A stretch of DNA of 64,000 nt from UBA1550 sp049294435 (lineage in GTDB: Bacteria > Patescibacteriota > Minisyncoccia > Phycocordibacterales > UBA1550), in assembly GCA_049294435.1 (NCBI GenBank), contig JBAQCU010000020.1:61311-125310 (forward strand), read 5' to 3'. This document shows positions 40,943-49,141 of the stretch, piece after piece. The notes beneath the pieces are model-generated. The model was given only the letters and a program-made list of their open reading frames with translations, was not told the DNA's origin and did not search any database. The position numbers were made by a program, and so were the translations under genes. Every line of letters begins with the position of its first letter. Position 1 is the stretch's first letter.

Positions 40943-43318
40943 TTACCGCACACCAAGTCCTTTTTCAGAAAGTTTTGCAGTAATATTTGCCATTACTTCA
41001 TTTATCTCCATGTCTGAAAGTGTGCGCTCGGGCGACTGGAATACAAGATTGAACGCGTAGGAAGTTTTTGAGTCTTTTGTAAACACGTCGAAAAGTCTAT
41101 CGTGCACAAGCAAATCGGTTCCTTCCGATCTAATGATCTTAATAATTTCATCTTGCGTTACGTCCTGTGTCCACAGTGCAATATCGCGAAGCACAAACGG
41201 GTATGCGGAAATTCTCTTATAAGGAACATTTACTGATGAAGGAGTTAGTGGTTCGTATTTCCCGCTGGTATTTTTGCATACAGGAAGCGGGCACTCCCAC
41301 ACGTTACCATTCTCACTCCAGGAAACCTCGACGCCAAAAACATCTTCAACTGCTTTGTGCGCTTGGTGCAGGATTATGCGCTCCATTTCCTCCTTTTTAG
41401 ACTGCTTCATATTTTTTGTCACTGTTGCACCGATAGAGATATGTATAGATTCTTTTCCAGCCGAAAAAAATACTGTGCCGATTTCAAACATTAAAATTTG
41501 ATCCGTGCCCAATAAAGGGGCGTTGCGCGCATTAAACACGAGGGCTTCTGCCATCCCGTCGGAGAGATTATCGCGGAGAAAATTCACTCCCTCTGCCATA
41601 GGATTTACGATTTCAACTTTTCCATCTTTGCGAAATGCATAAGTAAAAATCTCGGAGAAACCAAGCGAAGCAAAAGTGTTGCGTACACGAAGCATTGTGT
41701 CGTAAAGATCATTGTGGGTCGGTGTAAAAGCATCTGGAGCAAGTTTTGCAACAGAGATTTTTTCGTACCCTATCAAACGCGCAATCTCTTCAGTGATATC
41801 TGCAGAAATACGGATATCAAAGCGTTCTGCTGGTGCGACTACTGAAAACCTCTCTTTTTTAATTGCAGGAATTCGTCTCGCCCCTGTGATATTTTTGAAA
41901 CGAGGACTATCTGCGAGTTTTTCAATAAGAACACCACCTGCTTCTCCGATAATTTTATTGTAGCGTGAGGCGTGTGCTATCATTCCGTCGCCAAGATACA
42001 CGCCCACGTGGTCTATTCCTTGTTCTCGTATTTTTGTCCCTTTCATCCATTCAATACTTTCGTGATAAATCTCGCTACCTTCATTTACTGAGAAAACTAA
42101 ATCTCCAGCCTGGAGCGCGTCTAGTGAGACGTCATCTCCAAACACATACTGATCAACTGAAATTCGTGGGATTTTTATTCCCGCTTCTAGATATAGGTAC
42201 GCCACGAACCCTGAGCAGTCAAACTTATTTGGAGCGTCAAATAGTACACTAGCGCCGTAAAAGTACGGAGTGCCGACTAATTCCTTCGCGCGAAGCGCGA
42301 TTTTTTTACCAGGATTTTCAATCTGTTCATATGAAAAACCAAGTCTCGTTAAATCCCGCATTAAGTCCTCCGTTCTATAAGTAATTCCTAAAATACGCGC
42401 AACGTCATTTGATGACATACTAACGCGATATGGGTTAGCTCTACGCGGATACACATCCACTATTTCGCCTGCTTTCGCGTCTGGGAAAATTTCTAAAAGA
42501 AGTTCGGTTGAGCGCTCCATTGCGATCGGCGCAATTTCTGGCGCGCGGTTGTGCTCAAAACGGCGAGATGAATCGGTGCGGATGTTTACCGAGGCAGACG
42601 CTTTGCGCACGAGAGCCGAATCAAACGTTGCCGATTCCAGTACTATAGTATTTACTTTTGCTCCGACCCCTGCATGCGCGCCTCCTTTCACCCCAGCGAT
42701 TGCTAGTGGCCGTATTTTGTCGGCAATTACAAGGGTTTCATTCGGAAGAATGATGTCTTTACCATCCAACGTCTCAATTTTTTCTTTTGCTTCGTTTGTA
42801 TTGCGCACGATGATTTTAATTCCACCATTTACGTCGCGATTTAACTTATCGGCATCAAATGCGTGCATTGGTTGTCCAAGCTCAAGCATTACAAAATTTG
42901 TCACATCTACAATCGCGTTTATACTTCTCTGCCCTACCGATTCAAGCGCATCACGAAGCCACGCAGGCGATTCACGACCATCTACCCCTTCCACAACTCT
43001 ACCAACATATCGCAAACACGCTTTTGGTTCTCTCACTTCAACCTCTAGAGCTGCCCTAATTTCAGATGTTTTTACTTTTGGTGAAAAAGATTTGAGCTTA
43101 ACATCGCTGAACACTGCCAACTCTCGCACGAGTCCTATCCACGACAAAAGGTGTCCTCGGTCAGGGGTAATCTTTAATTCAAAAATAGTATCGTCATTTT
43201 TTTTGTCTGTACTTTCGACTTCACAGATGTACTCTAAAAAAATACGTGAGAGCTCCACAGGTTCTGGGAGATTATCGGCGTATTGCGTGAGGTTTTTGTA
43301 CGATGCAAAAATGTTCAT
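40943..43318 (-). CDS. pheT: Phenylalanyl-tRNA synthetase beta with inserted NlpC/P60 domain
   Basis: 791 aa. PheT features: an N-terminal core, B3/4 editing region (SINAIVDVTNFVMLELGQP, MHAFDADKLN), B5, catalytic-like domain and FDX-ACB C-terminus (KRISAYPFVLRDIALW). The usual EMAP-type tRNA-binding OB near residues 40-150 is absent. B5 is split: after LTRLGFSYEQIE (~335) comes a ~150-residue NlpC/P60 domain with KFDCSGFVAYLYLEAGI (Cys368), LQAGDLVFS, GIDHVGVYLGDGMIAHAS (His437, His449), then B5 resumes at RFSVVAPAERFDIRISADIT (~490). The frame is uninterrupted. The peptidase residues look intact. Confidence 0.93.
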   Translation of the reverse strand: MNIFASYKNLTQYADNLPEPVELSRIFLEYICEVESTDKKNDDTIFELKITPDRGHLLSWIGLVRELAVFSDVKLKSFSPKVKTSEIRAALEVEVREPKACLRYVGRVVEGVDGRESPAWLRDALESVGQRSINAIVDVTNFVMLELGQPMHAFDADKLNRDVNGGIKIIVRNTNEAKEKIETLDGKDIILPNETLVIADKIRPLAIAGVKGGAHAGVGAKVNTIVLESATFDSALVRKASASVNIRTDSSRRFEHNRAPEIAPIAMERSTELLLEIFPDAKAGEIVDVYPRRANPYRVSMSSNDVARILGITYRTEDLMRDLTRLGFSYEQIENPGKKIALRAKELVGTPYFYGASVLFDAPNKFDCSGFVAYLYLEAGIKIPRISVDQYVFGDDVSLDALQAGDLVFSVNEGSEIYHESIEWMKGTKIREQGIDHVGVYLGDGMIAHASRYNKIIGEAGGVLIEKLADSPRFKNITGARRIPAIKKERFSVVAPAERFDIRISADITEEIARLIGYEKISVAKLAPDAFTPTHNDLYDTMLRVRNTFASLGFSEIFTYAFRKDGKVEIVNPMAEGVNFLRDNLSDGMAEALVFNARNAPLLGTDQILMFEIGTVFFSAGKESIHISIGATVTKNMKQSKKEEMERIILHQAHKAVEDVFGVEVSWSENGNVWECPLPVCKNTSGKYEPLTPSSVNVPYKRISAYPFVLRDIALWTQDVTQDEIIKIIRSEGTDLLVHDRLFDVFTKDSKTSYAFNLVFQSPERTLSDMEINEVMANITAKLSEKGLGVR
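41855..42310 (-). other. NlpC/P60 domain inserted in PheT
   Basis: About residues 337-488 of PheT. The papain-like Cys (FDCSGF), His (DHVGVY) and third polar residue (His in AHASRY) follow family spacing. NlpC/P60 enzymes normally cut cell-wall peptides outside the cell; this one is embedded in a cytoplasmic synthetase with no signal peptide. Confidence 0.88.
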
Positions 43319-43329
43319 GGTGAATTTTT

Positions 43330-44136
43330 CTAAAATTGATTCACGAGCCTAAGGTCACCAGAGTAAAGCAGGCGCACATCTTCAATGCCATATTTAAGCA
43401 TCACGAGCCTGTCTACCCCGACGCCAAAAGCAAATCCACTGTATTTGCGTGGATCAATACCGCTTGCTTGCAAAACATTCGGGTGCACCATCCCACCGCC
43501 CATCACCTCTATCCAACCAGAACGCTTGCATACATTGCACCCTGCACCTTTACACAGGAAACAGGACACATCAATTTCTACCCCTGGCTCCACAAACGGG
43601 AAGAAACTCGGGCGCATTCGCATTTTAATATCATCTCCAAAAAGTTTTTTGAAAAAAAATTCGAGCGTTCCCTTGAACTCAGCCATAGTGACATCTTCTC
43701 CAACCACAAGCCCTTCCACTTGGTGAAATTGCGTCTCATGTGTTGCATCGGTTGCTTCATAACGAAATACTTTTCCAGGCACAACAATGCGGAGCGGCGG
43801 TTTGCTCTTTTCCATATAACGAATCTGAACTGGTGATGTGTGTGTACGCAAGAGGAACTTTTGACCATTGACCATTGACATGTGACTGGAATTCAATTCC
43901 CCTTCAATTGTTTCTTTGTCAATTGTCAATTGTCCTTTCTGGTTGCCACGCAACCAGAAAGTATCCTGCATATCGCGCGCAGGGTGATTCTCTGGAACAT
44001 TGAGCGCGTCAAAATTATAATGCTCGGTTTCAATCTCGGGACCAAGCGCAACTTCAAACCCGAGCTCAGTAAAAATACGCACGATTTCATCCATAGTACG
44101 TGAGAGGGGGTGGATATGACCAAGTTTTTCTTCCAT
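43330..44136 (-). CDS. pheS: Phenylalanyl-tRNA synthetase alpha, trimmed
   Basis: 268 aa; the N-terminal coiled-coil arm (~80-100 residues) is missing, and the chain starts at GHIHPLSRTMDEIVRIF. Class II motifs: FRYEATDATHETQFHQVEGL and GFAFGVGVDRLVML. A Cys-rich loop (CFLCKGAGCNVCKRSGW) may bind zinc. Residues ~64-93, between DTFWLRGN and FLLRTHTSPVQ, are encoded by the AATTGAC repeat (QLTIDKETIEGELNSSHM), an in-frame insertion absent from typical PheS. It precedes pheT by 11 nt. ATG is 9 nt after TAAACT, the end of the 44147 element. Confidence 0.96.
   Translation of the reverse strand: MEEKLGHIHPLSRTMDEIVRIFTELGFEVALGPEIETEHYNFDALNVPENHPARDMQDTFWLRGNQKGQLTIDKETIEGELNSSHMSMVNGQKFLLRTHTSPVQIRYMEKSKPPLRIVVPGKVFRYEATDATHETQFHQVEGLVVGEDVTMAEFKGTLEFFFKKLFGDDIKMRMRPSFFPFVEPGVEIDVSCFLCKGAGCNVCKRSGWIEVMGGGMVHPNVLQASGIDPRKYSGFAFGVGVDRLVMLKYGIEDVRLLYSGDLRLVNQF
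43858..43947. repeat. AATTGAC repeat inside pheS
   Basis: Contains GACAATTGACAATTGACAAA, ACAATTGAAGGGGAATTG and CACATGTCAATGGTCAATGG on the minus strand, the same words as intergenic copies. Its length keeps the pheS frame, adding about 30 residues in a surface loop before motif 2. Confidence 0.75.
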
Positions 44137-44146
44137 AATCCCTTTA

Positions 44147-44290
44147 GTTTACCTCAACACCTACTTTTTGCATAATTTTTGCCGCCATTCCAAAATTGGT
44201 AAAAAATCTGGTCTAGTCTTACATAACTGGCCTTTTAAGTTAGAAATTAAAAAAAATGGCAATAATGCAAAAGTAAGTGTTGGGGTTTAC
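44147..44290. repeat. Terminal-inverted-repeat element upstream of pheS
   Basis: GTTTACCTCAACACCTACTT with TTTGCAT and its inverse ATGCAAAAGTAAGTGTTGGG-GTTTAC bound ~144 bp without a gene. The left end yields TAAACT (44146-44151, minus) 9 nt before the pheS ATG. Confidence 0.82.
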
Positions 44291-44310
44291 ACGAAAAAAC
44301 TCAAAAACAA

Positions 44311-44331
44311 AAAACCGCCGAAGCGGATTTT
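44311..44331 (-). terminator. tRNA-Thr terminator
   Basis: ATCCGC-TTCG-GCGGT with a TTTTTT run on the minus strand, 5 nt past the tRNA. Confidence 0.8.
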
Positions 44332-44335
44332 TATT

Positions 44336-44411
44336 TGGAGCCATCTCCCGGATTTGAACCGGGGACCTACGCATTACAAGTGCGTTGCTCTACCAACTGA
44401 GCTAAGATGGC
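44336..44411 (-). tRNA. tRNA-Thr(UGU)
   Basis: A full cloverleaf: acceptor GCCATCT/AGATGGC, D-arm AGCTCAGTTGGTAGAGC, anticodon arm ACGCA-CTTGTAA-TGCGT with anticodon TGT, T-arm CCCGGTTCAAATCCGGG. Discriminator U and CCA are encoded (TCCA). Confidence 0.97.
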
Positions 44412-44419
44412 AATATTAA

Positions 44420-44525
44420 AACATGTGACAATTAACTTTTAACATTTGACGAGGGAATTTTTTACTTTGTGAAAAATTCCCTCATTTTTTGTCAATTGTC
44501 AATTGTTCTTCGTCAATTGTTTCTT
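44420..44525. repeat. AATTGAC repeats between tRNA-Thr and the 131-aa gene
   Basis: Words such as ATGTGACAATTAACTTTTAA, TCAATTGTCAATTG and TCAATTG repeat, plus an inverted GGGAATTTTT/AAAAATTCCC. They supply the last codons and the TGA of the gene at 44499. Confidence 0.65.
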
Positions 44526-44894
44526 GTATTCTGCCACATCTCGAAGAAAAAAGGAAACGGAACCCTTCTTTCTGATTACCCCCTTCCCTTTCACCATATC
44601 AAACCATTTACTGTGGCGCTCCTTTATTCTTTGACCAACAAGTTCGGTGAAGTGAAGAATCTCATGAGCGGTCGTATAAAAAGCTGCGAGGGCAAACTTG
44701 CGGATACGCGCAAGGACTACCACACGAAACACATACCACACATGGTGAATTGTGTCGTAAAGCTTGCCGTGGAGTTCTTTCTCAACACCCTCTACAAGCG
44801 AAAGCTTTAGATTACGCAAAGTAATTAGCTTCCACGAAACCATTCCGATTATGGTTGCGAGGGAGAGATAAAATAATGTAATGATTACAAGCAT
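44499..44894 (-). CDS. Hypothetical membrane protein
   Basis: 131 aa from MLVIITLFYLSLATIIGMVS, one N-terminal membrane segment followed by a charged cytoplasmic or periplasmic helical part (LSLVEGVEKELHGKLYDTI, IRKFALAAFYTTAHEILHF). The 19 upstream codons in the longer frame read through AATTGAC-type repeat and are excluded. The C-terminus KKQLTKNN and its TGA come from the same repeat at the other end. Not recognised. Confidence 0.55.
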   Translation of the reverse strand: MLVIITLFYLSLATIIGMVSWKLITLRNLKLSLVEGVEKELHGKLYDTIHHVWYVFRVVVLARIRKFALAAFYTTAHEILHFTELVGQRIKERHSKWFDMVKGKGVIRKKGSVSFFLRDVAEYKKQLTKNN

Positions 44895-45021
44895 ATGGAC
44901 AGTTGGGACATTTTGGACAAGTGACAATTGACGGGGAACCAAAGCACTCATGCATCATGTCAAATGTTAATTGTTAGCGAAGCGATTGTCAATTGTTGGA
45001 CACAAGCTCTGCTTGTGTTCG
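44895..45021. repeat. AATTGAC repeat cluster before the 131-aa gene
   Basis: Includes AGTGACAATTGACGG, TCAAATGTTAATTG and TGTCAATTGTTGG, and a hairpin GAACACAAGC/GCTTGTGTCC adjoining the tsf stop (45022). No gene. Confidence 0.6.
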
Positions 45022-45612
45022 CTACTTTGCTACAGCGAAACGCGAAAAGCGAGCAACGGCGATCTTTTCACCAAATTTCTGAACCCCCCCATCAATTAAT
45101 TGTTTAATAGTAATATCCGGATTTTTTACAAACGCTTGAGCAAGAAGTGTGCGCTCTCCAAAATACCCAACAAGCTTTCCTTCCATCATCTTTGCCTGAA
45201 TGTCCGCTGGCTTGCCAGATTCTAGAACCTCCTTTTTAAATATATCAATCACCTTCTCGCGTACGTCTTCTGTAATCTCTGTTTCGTCAAGATATTGTGG
45301 ATTAGTAGCCGTAATGTGCATTGCTATATCGCGAGCCATAGCGATAAATTCCTCATTACGCGCAACGAAGTCAGTCTCACAAGAAAGCTCAACCATCGCG
45401 CCAACATTTTTATTACTATGAATATACGACTCAACTACCCCTGCGCCAAGCTCGCGGTCGCCTTTCTTTTCAGCAATTGAACTGCTTTTCTTGCGAAGTA
45501 TTAAGAGGGCTTTTTCTTTGTCACCATTTGCCTCCTCAAGAGCCTTTTTGCATTGCATCACAGAAATTCCTGTTAATTCGCGTAACTCCTTAATTTGTTC
45601 TGTTGTAATCAT
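45022..45612 (-). CDS. tsf: Elongation factor Ts
   Basis: 196 aa (shorter than the ~283 of E. coli). N-terminal UBA-like domain LRELTGISVMQCKKALEEAN and core SYIHSNKNVGAMVELSCETD, FVARNEEFIAMARDIAMHI. It recycles EF-Tu. A single core repeat is usual for compact forms. Pairs with rpsB 44 nt upstream. Confidence 0.96.
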   Translation of the reverse strand: MITTEQIKELRELTGISVMQCKKALEEANGDKEKALLILRKKSSSIAEKKGDRELGAGVVESYIHSNKNVGAMVELSCETDFVARNEEFIAMARDIAMHITATNPQYLDETEITEDVREKVIDIFKKEVLESGKPADIQAKMMEGKLVGYFGERTLLAQAFVKNPDITIKQLIDGGVQKFGEKIAVARFSRFAVAK

Positions 45613-45656
45613 TGGGATAGTTAATAGTTATTAGTTTATAGTCAATAGCAAAAAAA

Positions 45657-46379
45657 CTAAAGACTGCTGACTGCTGACTGCTGACTATTCCGACCGTCTT
45701 TGAACGCCTGTGCGATTTGAGAAACGAAAAAGCTTACACTTGAAACTGACGAGTCATTGCCAGGAATTGGAAAATTAATTTCCTTAATATCACAATCAGA
45801 GCTTGCAAGAGCAACAACAGGAATACCGAGGTGCTGAGCTTCCTTGATAGCGATTGACTCCTTGCGTGGGTCTACGACAAACATTGCCGCAGGTACATCC
45901 TTCATTGAAACGATACCTGCAAAGTTTCTCTCAAGACGCTCAATGTCCTTATCAATAAGCGAGCGTTCTTTCTTTGTATACATAGAGAGCTCGCCTTTTT
46001 CTTTTTTAGAGCGAAGGTCCTCAAGTAACGCAACGCGTTTTTTGATCTCTGGGAAATTTGTGAGAACACCTCCTACCCAACGCTCCACAACGAATGGCAT
46101 ATCAATGGATGTCGCTTCATCCTCAACTACCTTCTTTGACTCGCTCTTAGTCCCAACAAAAAGAATTTGCTTACCACCTTTTGCGAGGGTTTTTATAAAT
46201 GTCTTTGCGTTTTCAAGCAGAACACTTGTCTTTTCAAGATCCATAATTTCAATACCATTTTTGGTACCGAAAATAAAAGCCTTTGCTGATGGGTGACGGC
46301 GTGAACGTGAATAGCCGAAATGCGCCCCTGCGGCGAACATTTCGGTTATTAGTCCGTGATTCTCTGCTGTTTTTGTCAT
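45657..46379 (-). CDS. rpsB: 30S ribosomal protein S2
   Basis: 240 aa. AGAHFGYSRSRRHPSAKAFI, GGKQILFVGTKSESKKVVED, ERWVGGVLTNFPEIKKRV and AMFVVDPRKESIAIKEAQHL are S2 signatures. The last residues (NSQQSAVSSL) read a triple heptamer TGCTGAC tandem repeat at 45663-45685, so the C-terminus may be repeat-derived. Confidence 0.97.
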   Translation of the reverse strand: MTKTAENHGLITEMFAAGAHFGYSRSRRHPSAKAFIFGTKNGIEIMDLEKTSVLLENAKTFIKTLAKGGKQILFVGTKSESKKVVEDEATSIDMPFVVERWVGGVLTNFPEIKKRVALLEDLRSKKEKGELSMYTKKERSLIDKDIERLERNFAGIVSMKDVPAAMFVVDPRKESIAIKEAQHLGIPVVALASSDCDIKEINFPIPGNDSSVSSVSFFVSQIAQAFKDGRNSQQSAVSSL

Positions 46380-46530
46380 AAATTGTTAGGTTAGCCAGGT
46401 TTTAATTATTTAAAAAGCTCAAGAAGACACTCATGGCCTTATCTTCTCGTCGCCTGTTTACAAGCCGTTATATTACCAGACGACAGCCCAAAATGCAAGA
46501 GATTGTGGAACATTCGTGGCATGAATTATA

Positions 46531-46557
46531 AAAAGAAGCCCTTAACGGGCTTCTTTT
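46531..46557 (-). terminator. Terminator overlapping the 142-aa gene stop
   Basis: AAAAGAAGCCC / GGGCTTCTTTT with a 5-nt loop that contains the stop codon; TTTTATAATT follows on the minus strand. Confidence 0.75.
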
Positions 46558-46970
46558 GCGAACGGGGAAATTAAGATTGAGCTGTTTCCTTCTGTAAAAA
46601 CTTCCTTCTGTGGGGTTGTAGCTATTCCAATATCCTGAACCAAGATAACAGCATTATGACTTAGATTATTGATCGAATTTTGAAGATTAAGCAAATCCTC
46701 GGCGTTTGCTCTCTCGTGTAGCAAAATTCTATCCTCTGTTTCTTTATTACCATCAGAAGGAACTGCGGACGACAAGTAATTCCCGCCCGTACTTGTAACT
46801 ATATAACTCCCTTTCGCCTCTTCTGTAATCGAACACTCCGCACATTGAACAACTTTAGCCACCTCTTTTTTTAAGGATAATGAAAGAGTATCACCAACGA
46901 AGTGCGAATTCATACATATGACAGTGACAAAAATAACAGTAATGCATACGAAAATAAATTTTAAGAACAT
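46542..46970 (-). CDS. Hypothetical secreted or anchored protein
   Basis: 142 aa. MFLKFIFVCITVIFVTVICM is an uncleaved anchor or signal peptide; the rest is a soluble domain with two Cys (VVQCAECSIT) and a helical middle (ANAEDLLNLQNSINNLSHN). TAGGAGG precedes the ATG. Not recognised. The stop sits in the terminator loop. Confidence 0.65.
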   Translation of the reverse strand: MFLKFIFVCITVIFVTVICMNSHFVGDTLSLSLKKEVAKVVQCAECSITEEAKGSYIVTSTGGNYLSSAVPSDGNKETEDRILLHERANAEDLLNLQNSINNLSHNAVILVQDIGIATTPQKEVFTEGNSSILISPFAKEAR

Positions 46971-47111
46971 TTTTCCCTCCTAATAATTATAGTGACAAAT
47001 CCGAAAACAATAATACTAAAGAAGTACTAAAAATACAATCGTTTTAGTGGGACAAGACTAGTCACCTCATTTGTTAAACACGACTACTGATGTGTCGTAA
47101 TAATACAAATG

Positions 47112-47762
47112 TTATCTGCTAAAAGTAATAGAGGAAACAATTTGACGCAATATCTCTATCTCTTTTTCGTCTACTGATTCATTGGAAAGCAGTGGGTGGA
47201 TTTCAAAAACTATGCCAGGGAAAAGTGAGTTTGGGATATTCACAAAAACAGCGACACTTTTATTGGAAAGAACTTGCCCAATTTCCGTATTTCGTACAAC
47301 TATAGCTTTATCACCACCTTTATTCACCGACCAGAACTCACTCGGCACAACACGGTCATCTCCCCATACAAACTTAACAAGATACGCATCACCAACTTTT
47401 TCATATCCATAAGTATCTACAAGACTTCCCCCCCTAGATTTGGTAAAATCCTTTGTAACACCACCAAAGGAAATCCAGTGGTTTTGAGCAAATTCAAGCA
47501 CACCAGTTAATCTGCGACCCGTATCGCCATTCACTACTTGAATATTAACTCTTTTGAAAATATCGGGATACTGAAAAGAGATGCCGAACTCTTTATTCTG
47601 ATACATTTTCCATTCCCCTATTTTATTATCAACAATCTCTTTCTTTTGCTGTTGCGAGATAGGGTTGCCCCTATCAGCGAGCCTGCCACCCATAAAAATA
47701 CTCCACAATGTTACACCACTAACGATAGTAAATATTGCAATTATTATTGTTTTTTTATTCAT
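47112..47762 (-). CDS. Anchored PsbP-like extracytoplasmic protein
   Basis: 216 aa from MNKKTIIIAIFTIVSG, an N-terminal membrane helix. MYQNKEFGISFQYPDIFKRV, then a beta-rich domain ending VDEKEIEILRQIVSSITFS, is the layout of PsbP-like/DUF-type cell-surface proteins in CPR. TTGTAT-N17-TACAAT lies 10 nt before this ATG. Function unknown. Confidence 0.6.
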   Translation of the reverse strand: MNKKTIIIAIFTIVSGVTLWSIFMGGRLADRGNPISQQQKKEIVDNKIGEWKMYQNKEFGISFQYPDIFKRVNIQVVNGDTGRRLTGVLEFAQNHWISFGGVTKDFTKSRGGSLVDTYGYEKVGDAYLVKFVWGDDRVVPSEFWSVNKGGDKAIVVRNTEIGQVLSNKSVAVFVNIPNSLFPGIVFEIHPLLSNESVDEKEIEILRQIVSSITFSR

Positions 47763-47806
47763 ATTACAAAACATTGTACAGTTAATCCACTAAAAATACA
47801 AAGAAA

Positions 47807-47833
47807 AAGGGATGATGTTGTGCATCATCCCTT
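47807..47833 (-). terminator. M23 peptidase gene terminator
   Basis: AAGGGATGATG / CATCATCCCTT then TTTCTTTG on the minus strand. Confidence 0.85.
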
Positions 47834-47846
47834 AAGCCTCATTAAT

Positions 47847-48974
47847 CTACGGCACCAAATACATCTGCTTGATAAAGTACTCTTCTGGTCCCGGACTTGC
47901 CGTGCATCCTTGCGATGGTTGAATCATCAAATCAGTAATAATGCCGTTCCAGTCCGCCAGCCCTGACATGCCGAGATTGTACACTCTTGCGGAGTCATAA
48001 TTGAATGTACCATTATGCCACGCATTGTCCGGCTTGCGATACCAAATTACCACTGGGTTCGTAACACATCTAAAGTCGAGAGCGAGCACTAAGTGCTTGA
48101 ATACGTCGGCATTAAGCGTAATCTCGCGGCTACAAACTGCAGTTTCACCGCACGCCACATCTCCAAAGAAACTACCACGACCGACATATGGATTCACAGA
48201 ACTGCTGTCTATCCATAGGTCGCTATTCGTAGCATTATAAGCATTCACAAACATTGCGCCCCACAATTCCTTGTTGTTGTTTTCAGCAAATGTATAGAAA
48301 TATGCATAGCCGAGAACGAACGGGAGAGGATTGTGGGTGTATTGCGGTACTTCAGGAATAGCGATGTCATCTGAATCTTCTACGCGACCTGTAGGATACC
48401 ATGGGTATGGGTCCGCATGCGGTTTATCTACTTGGAAGTGCAGGTGCGAGCCTGTGCTAGTGCCGTGACATGGATCCGAAAGCGCACCACCAGATTCGCC
48501 AATGGTTAACCCCTCAGCGACAGGAGCCCCAACGGCTGGCGCTGATACGCTACGGAGATGAGCATATCCAAGATAGGCCTTCTCTCCTGCTACATAAGGA
48601 CTATTAACTTCGATCACAACGAGCCCTCCCCATGTAGAGTCGCAAGTATCGCGACGCACCACGGTTCCAGATAGCGCAGCGAGCACGGGTGTTCCACTTA
48701 CAACTGCTATGTCCACACCCGGATGTTTACCGCATCGTTCCCCTGCACAACCAGATGTACGATTGTAGTTATCGCGATATAACGTTGTAAACATTTTGCG
48801 ACCAGCAGTGCTGTCGCAGTTTGCCGTAGCACTATCGCAATCACCTCCTGTAGCAGGTGTCCCATAGTAAGTGCCATTGTAGTCTGGCATGTTTGCAATC
48901 GGTTTAGTACCAGCTATTGCTGTTTGTCCAAAATTAGCAACGCACAACAAAACGACCATGAGTAACTTCTTCAT
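47847..48974 (-). CDS. Secreted M23 family metallopeptidase
   Basis: 375 aa. MKKLLMVVLLCVANFGQTAI is a signal peptide. The LytM/M23 core has RCGKHPGVDIAVVSGTPV (HxxxD zinc ligands) and GSHLHFQVDKPHADPYPWYP (HxH). Several cysteine pairs suggest disulfides outside the cell. A C-terminal ~180-residue beta domain (TNSDLWIDSSSVNPYVGRGS) may bind a ligand. It likely cuts peptidoglycan cross-links, its own or a host's. AAAAAGGAG precedes the ATG. Confidence 0.85.
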   Translation of the reverse strand: MKKLLMVVLLCVANFGQTAIAGTKPIANMPDYNGTYYGTPATGGDCDSATANCDSTAGRKMFTTLYRDNYNRTSGCAGERCGKHPGVDIAVVSGTPVLAALSGTVVRRDTCDSTWGGLVVIEVNSPYVAGEKAYLGYAHLRSVSAPAVGAPVAEGLTIGESGGALSDPCHGTSTGSHLHFQVDKPHADPYPWYPTGRVEDSDDIAIPEVPQYTHNPLPFVLGYAYFYTFAENNNKELWGAMFVNAYNATNSDLWIDSSSVNPYVGRGSFFGDVACGETAVCSREITLNADVFKHLVLALDFRCVTNPVVIWYRKPDNAWHNGTFNYDSARVYNLGMSGLADWNGIITDLMIQPSQGCTASPGPEEYFIKQMYLVP

Positions 48975-49070
48975 TTTCTACTCCTTTTTAAGTTTTGAGA
49001 AAGAACAAAGTCGGTTGCTAACCAATCGACTTTTGTATCATAGCACTATTATTTTTTTATTAACAACTTT

Positions 49071-49140
49071 TTACTCTCCATCCTCCGCATCTCCCACGGT
49101 ACCCTTTGCGCAGGCTTCCAAGATGGGCTCAATGTTGCCG
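49071..49140 (-). pseudogene. Duplicated prfA 3' end
   Basis: Minus strand reads GNIEPILEACAKGTVGDAED then GE and a stop, the last ~22 codons of prfA. It matches 49901-49970 at 58 of 70 positions without an indel. It sits beyond the transposase, so the mobile element lies between two copies of the prfA end. Confidence 0.85.
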
Positions 49141-49141
49141 A

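Noticed and set aside
49071..49140. Simple target-site duplication flanking the RAYT element
   Set aside because: RAYT elements usually make none, and the 70-bp copies differ at 12 positions, too diverged for a fresh duplication.
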